Of a DNA stretch of 5,071 nucleotides, positions 1 through 5,071 are shown in pieces. Source of the stretch: Draconibacterium sp. (lineage in GTDB: Bacteria > Bacteroidota > Bacteroidia > Bacteroidales > Prolixibacteraceae); NCBI GenBank assembly GCA_015493625.1, contig WGCT01000144.1, forward strand, positions 1 to 5,071, in the 5' to 3' direction. Numbering within the stretch: position 1 is the first letter of the stretch; each line of letters begins with the position of its first letter. The notes beneath the pieces were generated by a model. That model ran no database searches. It was not told the origin of the DNA and worked only from the letters and a program-made list of their open reading frames with translations. A program made the translations under genes and the position numbers.

Positions 1-142
1 GTTGAATAGAATAGTTGGATAAAATTATTGGATAAATATTTTTTTTCAGGATAGTTCAGGATTGTTTATCCAGTTGAAAAATACTATTTTGCCGAAATAT
101 TTGTAAGGATTCTTTTATTCGAAACAGTAGATTCTGATAACT
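1..142 (+). promoter_or_regulatory. rhaB upstream leader with repeated TGGATAAA octamers
   Basis: This is the non-coding leader before rhaB. The three forward frames close within the first 22 bases, so an upstream forward gene could only end at the very edge. The octamer TGGATAAA occurs at 16-23 and 29-36, direct and 13 bases apart, and once inverted at 65-72 (TTTATCCA). A second pair, TTCAGGAT, lies at 45-52 and 55-62, 10 bases apart. Such clusters can be binding sites for a sugar-responsive regulator, but I do not recognise this motif as a known rhamnose operator, so that role is inference. No Shine-Dalgarno sequence precedes the ATG at 143, which is normal for Bacteroidota. Confidence 0.45.
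62..91 (+). promoter_or_regulatory. possible Bacteroidota-type promoter for rhaB
   Basis: TTG at 62-64 is followed 20 bases later by TATTTTG at 85-91. This resembles the Bacteroidota sigma-factor pattern (TTTG near -33, TAnnTTTG near -7), but the -7 element is one base short of the consensus. It would give a leader of roughly 45 bases. In so AT-rich a stretch, a match of this quality can arise by chance. Confidence 0.22.
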
Positions 143-1612
143 ATGCAAACAAACTATTTTTTGGCTTTCGACTTGGGAGCGTCGAGCGGACGGGCAATTT
201 TAGGAAAACTGAGTGACGGAAAATTGGAATTGGAGGAAATTCACCGGTTTAAAAACCAGATGAGCCTAATTCATGGAAAGTATTTCTGGAATATTTTCAG
301 CTTGTTCGATGAGTTAAAAACGGGGTTGAAAAAGTGTGTTGCAGAATACAAAATTCAACCCACTTCTATTGGAATTGATACCTGGGGGGTTGACTACTCG
401 CTGGTTACAAGCGAGGGGCAATTAATTGGATTGCCGTTTGCCTACCGCGACCACCGAACTGACTCAGCCATGGAGGAGTTCTTTAAACGGATGCCTAAAA
501 ACGAAACTTATTTTCTTTCGGGCATTCAGTTTATGCAGTTTAATACATTGTTTCAGTTGTTTGCCTCGGTAAAAGAAAACTTTTCGCAATTGAAAATAGC
601 CAAGAGTTTATTGTTTATGCCCGACACGTTTAATTATCTGTTTACAGGTATTAAAAAAAATGAATATACCATTTCGAGTACTTCGCAGTTGCTTAAACCC
701 GGTAAACCAGAGTGGGAACCTAAACTGTTTCAGGCAGCAAAAATTCCTTTACAATTAATGGGCGATATTGTGCAACCCGGAACTGAAATAGGTAAAATTT
801 TGCCAGAAGTTCAGACGGAGACAGGTTGTGGCGAAATTTCATGCGTTGCTGTGGCTTCGCACGATACTGCTTCGGCCATTGCATCGGTTCCTGCTGATGG
901 TGGAAATTGGGCTTATTTAAGTTCAGGAACCTGGTCGCTGTTGGGAATTGAGAGTGAAGTGCCGCTGGTTTCGGAACAAACACTCGAGATGAATTTTACA
1001 AACGAGGGTGGGGTTGATGGAACAACACGTTTCTTGAAAAATATAATGGGAATGTGGCTTATTCAAGAGTGTAAGCGTATTTGGGATGAAGAAAAAGTGC
1101 TGGAATGGCAGGAAATTGTCGATTTAAGTCAGGCGGCCGAGCCCTTTAAATGTTTAATTAATCCCGACGATTCTTCGTTTTTAAATCCGGGAAATATGCC
1201 GGCGGCTATTCAAAATTATTGCCAAAGAACCAACCAATTTGTTCCGCAAACAAAAGGGGAGATTGCCCGCTGTATTTACGATAGTCTGGTAATGAAATAT
1301 AAATATACAATTGAGTTAATTGAGAAGGTAACTGGGCAAAAAATAGAAAAGCTCCATATTATTGGAGGTGGCGCACACAATAAAATGATGAATCAGTTAG
1401 CTGCCGATTTAATAGGTATTCCTGTTTATGCCGGGCCAACCGAGGCCACAGCAATTGGGAATTTAATGATGCAGGCAAGAGCTGCAGGTCTGGTTAACTC
1501 GTTAAGCGAAATTCGGGCAATTATCCGAAATTCTTTTGAAATTACCGAGTACACTCCTTTGCCTAAACGTAACCTCGAAAATGCTTACAAAAAGTTTAAA
1601 GAGCTGAATTAG
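143..1612 (+). CDS. rhaB: L-rhamnulokinase
   Basis: This cytoplasmic kinase uses ATP to phosphorylate L-rhamnulose to L-rhamnulose 1-phosphate, the second step of L-rhamnose breakdown after RhaA and before RhaD. The 489-residue protein matches the usual RhaB length and aligns with E. coli RhaB from memory over its whole length. It is an FGGY/ASKHA-fold sugar kinase. The N-terminal phosphate motif FDLGASSGR is at residues 9-17, the rhamnulokinase signature GIDTWGVD at 77-84 and AYRDHRT at 100-106. ASHDTASA at 238-245 carries the likely catalytic base D241 (D237 in E. coli). YLSSGTWSLLG follows at 258-268 and NEGG at 287-290. The adenosine-site glycines IIGGGAHN lie at 406-413. The start at 143 fits the family, since the phosphate motif begins nine residues in. 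No ribosome-binding site is visible. The gene is intact with no missing core motif. No other rha gene is in view; downstream comes a palindromic spacer and a convergent unrelated gene, so rhaB is alone or the last gene of its unit. Confidence 0.96.
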   Translation: MQTNYFLAFDLGASSGRAILGKLSDGKLELEEIHRFKNQMSLIHGKYFWNIFSLFDELKTGLKKCVAEYKIQPTSIGIDTWGVDYSLVTSEGQLIGLPFAYRDHRTDSAMEEFFKRMPKNETYFLSGIQFMQFNTLFQLFASVKENFSQLKIAKSLLFMPDTFNYLFTGIKKNEYTISSTSQLLKPGKPEWEPKLFQAAKIPLQLMGDIVQPGTEIGKILPEVQTETGCGEISCVAVASHDTASAIASVPADGGNWAYLSSGTWSLLGIESEVPLVSEQTLEMNFTNEGGVDGTTRFLKNIMGMWLIQECKRIWDEEKVLEWQEIVDLSQAAEPFKCLINPDDSSFLNPGNMPAAIQNYCQRTNQFVPQTKGEIARCIYDSLVMKYKYTIELIEKVTGQKIEKLHIIGGGAHNKMMNQLAADLIGIPVYAGPTEATAIGNLMMQARAAGLVNSLSEIRAIIRNSFEITEYTPLPKRNLENAYKKFKELN

Positions 1613-1635
1613 TTGGTGTATATGTTAACCTTTAA

Positions 1636-1796
1636 TATACTCAAACCACATAGCTTTTCGTTTTCTATACTTGTTCTTTTTGCCCGCAGCTTTATCGAAA
1701 AACATTGTAGTAACCCGTTACAACGCAGTTTTTCGCTTCGCTGCGAACAAAAATAACTTCGTCTATTTTTCCGAAAAGCTAAATGGATTGAGTATA
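1636..1796. mobile_element. 161-base palindromic, MITE-like element between rhaB and trhA
   Basis: The stretch is one nested imperfect inverted repeat. The outer arms 1636-1660 and 1772-1796 match at 22 of 25 positions, including a perfect 10-base end (TAGCTTTTCG / CGAAAAGCTA). Further in, 1673-1690 pairs with 1740-1757 at 15 of 18 positions, 1696-1703 (CGAAAAAC) pairs perfectly with 1728-1735, and TTGTA 1705-1709 pairs with TACAA 1719-1723. I count about 50 nested pairs. The ends read TATACTCAA and TTGAGTATA, so a TA target duplication of the IS630/Tc1 kind is possible. No convincing gene lies inside, so it would depend on a transposase elsewhere. It could instead be a large structured repeat of REP type. 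Placed between convergent genes, it may also terminate transcription from both sides. The palindrome is seen directly; mobility is inference. Confidence 0.65.
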
Positions 1797-1802
1797 GCTT
1801 CT

Positions 1803-2462
1803 CTATTTTAGAATAAAATAAATGGAGAAGAAATGAAAAATGCTGCCGGCTAATACAAACAGATGCCAAATGCCGTGACTGTATTTAAGATTACGCCACA
1901 CATAAAATACAACACCGATGGTGTACGAGAGTCCTCCCAAAAGTAAAAACAGTAGACTAATTGTGGTGAGGTTGTGTGTCATCGGGCCAATGGCAAATAC
2001 AAACATCCAGCCCATAATTACATAAACGGCAACCATTAATTTTCTGAACTTAGTGAGATAAATTGAGCGAATAACAACGCCGGCAAGGGCAACTCCCCAT
2101 ATAATTCCGAATAAAACCCATCCTAACGTTCCACGAAGAACGGTTAAAAGGTAGGGCGTGTAGGTGCCGGCAATAAGTACAAATATGGCTGCATGGTCGA
2201 ACCGGGCAAATAAATTCTTTAGTTCTTTTTTTGTAAAGCTGTGGTAAAGTGTCGACGATAAATAGAGCAAAACCAACGAACCTCCAAAAATTGAAAAACT
2301 TACCAAATGCCAGATGTCTCCGTATTTCGATGCTCTAACTACCAAAATAACAAGTGCTGCAACACTTAATAAAACACCAATTCCGTGAGAGATGCTGTTA
2401 AAAATCTCTTCGCCGGTTGTTAACGTGCGGTAAGTTGCTTTTTTAGCTCTTTCTTTACTCAT
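1803..2462 (-). CDS. trhA: TrhA / hemolysin III family membrane protein (PAQR superfamily)
   Basis: This is a 219-residue integral inner-membrane protein of the HlyIII family, the bacterial relatives of adiponectin receptors. About seven hydrophobic segments are visible, near residues 22-42, 50-70, 88-108, 113-133, 139-160, 167-188 and 197-217. Family marks are all present: NSISHGIG at 22-29, STLYHSF at 70-76, FDHAAIF at 88-94 followed by AGTYTPY at 98-104, and SHGIWHLF at 195-202 with a further His at 210. H74, D89, H196 and H200 correspond to the zinc-site residues of adiponectin receptors, so a metal-dependent hydrolase-like activity is plausible. The physiological role in bacteria is poorly defined: some members have been reported as haemolytic and others linked to membrane lipid homeostasis. 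The length is normal and the gene is complete. It converges on rhaB and is separated from the VOC gene by 237 bases, so it probably has its own promoter. No ribosome-binding site is apparent before the ATG. Confidence 0.93.
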   Translation of the reverse strand: MSKERAKKATYRTLTTGEEIFNSISHGIGVLLSVAALVILVVRASKYGDIWHLVSFSIFGGSLVLLYLSSTLYHSFTKKELKNLFARFDHAAIFVLIAGTYTPYLLTVLRGTLGWVLFGIIWGVALAGVVIRSIYLTKFRKLMVAVYVIMGWMFVFAIGPMTHNLTTISLLFLLLGGLSYTIGVVFYVWRNLKYSHGIWHLFVLAGSIFHFFSIYFILK

Positions 2463-2612
2463 AAAATAACTTCTTGTATAACATTCATTAATTGTTCAAG
2501 AATGGTAAAAATAAATGGAAATGAAACTCATTAAAGTGTAATAGCTCGTTATTGAGCCTATGGGATATTTTTATGCGAAGCTGATAATTTGCAAAATACA
2601 TTACGGTCGTTG

Positions 2613-2670
2613 CTTGTGTCAAATCTATGAATTCAGCAGTTTGTATTTTTTTTGTCTTGTGTCAAGTCTA
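2613..2670. repeat. pair of 15-base direct repeats, CTTGTGTCAARTCTA
   Basis: CTTGTGTCAAATCTA at 2613-2627 and CTTGTGTCAAGTCTA at 2656-2670 match at 14 of 15 positions, with starts 43 bases apart. An eight-T run (2646-2653) lies between them. On the minus strand each copy begins TAGAYTTGACACAAG, so each contains both a -7-like element and TTGACA. Whether they are regulatory sites or residue of a duplication cannot be told from one copy of the locus. Confidence 0.6.
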
Positions 2671-2696
2671 GCGTCTAAAAGTCTAACATTCTAACA
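2666..2696. repeat. degenerate tandem GTCTAAMA octamers
   Basis: Four units follow each other at 2666, 2673, 2681 and 2689: GTCTAGC, GTCTAAAA, GTCTAACA and TTCTAACA. The period is 7-8 bases. The tract ends four bases before the VOC stop codon at 2700-2702 and overlaps the second direct repeat. It is a short low-complexity tract of unknown role. Confidence 0.55.
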
Positions 2697-2699
2697 ATA

Positions 2700-3221
2700 T
2701 TATTTGGGCCCAATTAGCTCGATAAAAGTTCCGTCGGGGTCTTGCACCAAAATAAAATATTTGTTCTCGCCCAGTTGCGAAGGTATTCCACTGTTTATTT
2801 TTATGTTGTGCTTTTTTATCCGTTCAATAATTGGGTTTAAATGTTTAACAAAAATTGTGATGTATTGCATTCCTGTGTCGTCGTGAATCCATTTTGGTTT
2901 TTTATGACCGGGTTTTTTTCGTAAGCTCATTAATTTCCATTCGTTGGCTTTTTCGCTGTTTTCGAGTTTTAGCACAACTACATCGAGGGTGTATTTGTTA
3001 GATAATCCGAGTTCTTTTGCTTTTTCGACCGGAACGGTAAATTCACGGGTTTTGGTCATTCCAATTACATTGGTATAAAAATCGATTGAAGCATTAAGGT
3101 CGGCAACCACGTTTCCAACAAAAAAAGTTGGATTACTAAATTCGCTTTCTGATGAACTGTTTTGTGCCGTTGTTACAAATGCGAGAGTACTTAAAAGAAA
3201 TAATGTGATTAGATTTTTCAT
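2700..3221 (-). CDS. exported VOC (glyoxalase/bleomycin-resistance fold) protein
   Basis: This 173-residue protein has an N-terminal signal peptide: MKNL, a hydrophobic core at about residues 4-16, and a likely cleavage after TTA near residue 19. There is no lipobox cysteine, so it is probably periplasmic rather than a lipoprotein. The mature part is one VOC module made of two beta-alpha-beta-beta-beta halves. The first half has VVADLNASIDFYTNVIGM at 38-55, and the second ends in VQDPDGTFIELIGP at 159-172. Metalloenzymes of this fold usually have a His in the first strand and another at the start of the second half. Here those places read PTFFVGN and MQYITIF, so only E168 of the usual ligands is evident and metal catalysis is doubtful. 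A binding role or an unusual enzyme is possible; the substrate is unknown. The gene starts 19 bases after the synthetase stop on the same strand and is probably co-transcribed with it. The leader is AT-rich with no Shine-Dalgarno sequence. Confidence 0.85.
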   Translation of the reverse strand: MKNLITLFLLSTLAFVTTAQNSSSESEFSNPTFFVGNVVADLNASIDFYTNVIGMTKTREFTVPVEKAKELGLSNKYTLDVVVLKLENSEKANEWKLMSLRKKPGHKKPKWIHDDTGMQYITIFVKHLNPIIERIKKHNIKINSGIPSQLGENKYFILVQDPDGTFIELIGPK

Positions 3222-3240
3222 AATTAAGTTATTTTATCTG

Positions 3241-5071
3241 TTATTTTTCTATCCTTATTCTTGCGTCAACTGCAATAATTTCGTTTTCGTTTCCAAGTAA
3301 TGGGTTAATATCGAGCTCTTTAATGTCGGTAGCGAAACGCAGCAGACTCGAAAGTCTCACCAAAATATCGACAAATTTATTAATGTTTACCCCTTTTTGT
3401 TTACGGTAACCTTTTAAAATTTTATACGATTTTAAACTTTTAACCATCGACAGTGCTTCGTTATGAGTAAGCGGAGCCAGTCCCGAAGCAACATCTTTTA
3501 AAACTTCAACATAAATTCCACCCATTCCGCAAAGTACAATGTGTCCGAATTTTTCTTCATATTTTGCCCCCATAAACAGCTCTGTTCCCGATGCCATTTG
3601 CGCTAAAAGAACTCCGGTAGTATCTTTTATCTGGTTTAAATGGTGGAACTCTTTACGTACATCTCCCAAATTTCTTATGTTTAAAACTACGCCGCCAACA
3701 TCGGTTTTATGAACCGGTCCCACCACTTTCATTACCATTGGAAATCCAATGTTTATGGCTGCCAAAACCGCCTGACTTTCTGTTTTTGCAACAATCTCTT
3801 TAACGCGCGGAATACCGGCTGCATCGAAAAGTTTATGAATGACATCAGGGGGTTGGTAACCGTTTTTTGCTTTTTTTACAATCTCCTTAATTTTTGCAAT
3901 ATGTACACCATCTAAAAATATCTCATTCTCCATTGGAGGTGGGGTATTCATTACTTTGGTGAGTGCTTTCCCCAGCAAAACTTCATCGGGGAAGTTTACA
4001 TTTCCCAGCGAAAGAAACTCCGATACATCTTTTTTTACATTTATTAGCGATGGCAAAATCGGGTAAATTGGTTTTTTGCAATTTTGCATTTTATGGTGAA
4101 GCAGTTTATAAACATCGCGAATTGGAAACAGTCCGGGGCTGCCAAAAATTACCGCCATCCCGTCAACATCGAAATCGGTTTCGCAGGCATCAATAATTTC
4201 TCCCAGTTGTTCGGCTGTTCCTGTTGCCAGAAAGTCTATTGGATTTTCAACTGAAGAGCCTGCAAATAGTTTCTTTTTCAGTGCCTCTTTTTGTGGCGAA
4301 TTTTCAATAACCGGTATTTTTAATCCTCCATTTTCAAGTGCATCGGTAAGTAAAACTCCCGGTCCTCCGGCATGTGTAATAATAGCCAGTTTTCGTCCTT
4401 TCAGTTCGTTGCACATAAAAACATTGGCAACTGTTGTTAGCTCTTCGCGCCCGTAGCACCGTACAATTCCTGCTTTTCTGAAAAGTGCATCGACCGCAAC
4501 ATCGGAACTGGTGAGTGCGCCCGTGTGCGACGATGCCGCCCGGCTTCCGGCTATCGAACTTCCGGCTTTTATGGCTGCAATTTTACACCCTTTCTGAATG
4601 AGCGATGTGGCATGATACAACAATTTGTCGGGGGCATCAATGTTTTCAATATAGAGGAGTTTAATTTTTGGGCTGACCCCGTGAACATAGGTTTTGTCGA
4701 GATACTCAAGTATATCTTCCACACCTGTTTGTGCACTGTTACCCACCGAAAAAACATTGGCAAAACGCAATCCTTTCGGAATACCCGATTCGATAATAAA
4801 AACGGCTGTTGCTCCCGAGCCCGAAATGAAATCGCAACCCGCGGGTGTAAGCTTGGGAATGGGAGTGGTGAAAACACTGGCGTGGTCGGGTGTCATTACG
4901 CCAATACAATTTGGCCCTATTAAACAGCCGTTGTGTTTTGTTACAACACTGGCAATTTGTGTCTCAAGTAGTTTTCCGGCCTCATCGGTCTCGCCAAAAC
5001 CGGCCGAAATTATTATAAATGCTTTTGTGTTTTTTTGCTCGGCAAGCGTTGTTACTACCTCTAAACAATAT
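3241..5071 (-). CDS. ADP-forming acyl-CoA (acetate-CoA) synthetase, fused alpha-beta, 5' end outside window
   Basis: The enzyme converts an acyl-CoA (typically acetyl-CoA) with ADP and phosphate into the free acid, CoA and ATP, giving substrate-level ATP in fermenters. The reading frame is open to the window edge: 58 residues precede the ATG at 4896 and include SAGFGETDE and the CoA-domain motif IGPNCIGV (4897-4920). That ATG is therefore internal. In all, 609 residues are visible, and from the usual family size of about 700 roughly 80-100 N-terminal residues are missing. In visible numbering, the end of the CoA-binding Rossmann domain comes first, then the succinyl-CoA-ligase-like domain with SHTGAL, whose His 182 (codon 4525-4527) is the expected phosphohistidine. 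The ATP-grasp domain follows from about residue 400. It contains PVHKTDVGGV, whose His 454 (codon 3709-3711) is the likely second phosphorylated His of the swinging loop, then CGMGGIYVE and the near-terminal ELDINPL. The common DPxFGP segment reads EEKFGH. There is no acetyltransferase domain after the ATP-grasp, so this is not a Pat-type protein acetyltransferase. The exact acid substrate cannot be read from the sequence. Confidence 0.93.
   Translation of the reverse strand, partial: YCLEVVTTLAEQKNTKAFIIISAGFGETDEAGKLLETQIASVVTKHNGCLIGPNCIGVMTPDHASVFTTPIPKLTPAGCDFISGSGATAVFIIESGIPKGLRFANVFSVGNSAQTGVEDILEYLDKTYVHGVSPKIKLLYIENIDAPDKLLYHATSLIQKGCKIAAIKAGSSIAGSRAASSHTGALTSSDVAVDALFRKAGIVRCYGREELTTVANVFMCNELKGRKLAIITHAGGPGVLLTDALENGGLKIPVIENSPQKEALKKKLFAGSSVENPIDFLATGTAEQLGEIIDACETDFDVDGMAVIFGSPGLFPIRDVYKLLHHKMQNCKKPIYPILPSLINVKKDVSEFLSLGNVNFPDEVLLGKALTKVMNTPPPMENEIFLDGVHIAKIKEIVKKAKNGYQPPDVIHKLFDAAGIPRVKEIVAKTESQAVLAAINIGFPMVMKVVGPVHKTDVGGVVLNIRNLGDVRKEFHHLNQIKDTTGVLLAQMASGTELFMGAKYEEKFGHIVLCGMGGIYVEVLKDVASGLAPLTHNEALSMVKSLKSYKILKGYRKQKGVNINKFVDILVRLSSLLRFATDIKELDINPLLGNENEIIAVDARIRIEK

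Larger units (their letters stand above)
2463..2699 (-). other. spacer between the VOC gene and trhA
   Basis: This is a 237-base AT-rich non-coding stretch that would hold the trhA promoter and the end of the VOC transcript. The half near the VOC gene contains the short repeats listed separately. On the minus strand 2620-2627 reads TAGATTTG, an exact fit to the Bacteroidota -7 element TAnnTTTG, but no TTTG lies at the expected distance upstream, so I do not call a promoter. A weak stem at 2541-2561 (ATAGCTC / GAGCCTAT with one bulge and a six-base loop) lacks a T-run on the minus strand, so it is a poor terminator for the VOC gene. I see no small ORF or RNA gene here. Confidence 0.5.

Noticed and set aside
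720..983. 87-codon minus-strand ORF inside rhaB
   Set aside because: It lies wholly within a strongly conserved gene on the other strand and resembles no family I recognise.
1609..1869. 86-codon minus-strand ORF across the rhaB-trhA spacer
   Set aside because: It spans the palindrome and overlaps the ends of two well-supported genes. The protein has no recognisable domain and its composition follows the palindrome's repeats.
2541..2561. Stem ATAGCTC / GAGCCTAT as an intrinsic terminator for the VOC gene
   Set aside because: The stem is short with a bulge, is AT-rich, lies about 140 bases past the stop codon, and has no T-run on the minus strand.
2613..2696. Repeats considered as a CRISPR array
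   Set aside because: There are only two 15-base copies, with a 28-base gap and then low-complexity octamers. There are no regular repeat-spacer units and no cas genes nearby.
4894..4896. ATG at 4896 as the synthetase start
   Set aside because: The frame is open upstream to the window edge and encodes conserved family motifs, so this Met is internal.
4525..4923. 132-codon plus-strand ORF opposite the synthetase
   Set aside because: It is antisense to conserved CoA-ligase domains and its Cys- and Arg-rich translation looks like a shadow frame. The same holds for the plus-strand ORFs at 3709-3915 and 3963-4196 and the minus-strand ORF at 4569-4877.

Overview
The window looks like an ordinary chromosomal stretch from a member of the Bacteroidota. 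The evidence is AT-rich DNA, gene starts without a purine-rich ribosome-binding site, and protein sequences of the type common in marine or anaerobic Bacteroidota. I cannot name a genus. I see no rRNA, tRNA, CRISPR array, transposase gene or phage gene.

Layout: a 142-base leader rich in short repeats precedes rhaB (143-1612, + strand), a complete L-rhamnulokinase. The spacer after rhaB is 190 bases long. Most of it is one imperfect palindrome of about 161 bases (1636-1796) with no gene of its own, which looks like a small non-autonomous mobile element. The rest of the window reads on the minus strand. It holds a complete seven-helix TrhA/hemolysin III membrane protein (1803-2462), a spacer with short degenerate repeats (2463-2699), an exported VOC-fold protein (2700-3221), and most of a fused ADP-forming acyl-CoA (acetate-CoA) synthetase (3241 to beyond the window end). 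The synthetase reading frame stays open to base 5071, so its true start lies outside the window. The internal ATG at 4896 is not the start.

How the genes relate: rhaB would phosphorylate L-rhamnulose in rhamnose catabolism, and no other rhamnose gene is visible. The synthetase and the VOC gene are 19 bases apart on the same strand and are probably co-transcribed. The synthetase would make ATP from an acyl-CoA during fermentation. A link to the VOC protein is only positional. rhaB and trhA converge on the palindromic element, which may also end transcription from both sides. I found no convincing new multi-gene system. The most notable non-coding finding is the palindrome, followed by the octamer cluster upstream of rhaB.
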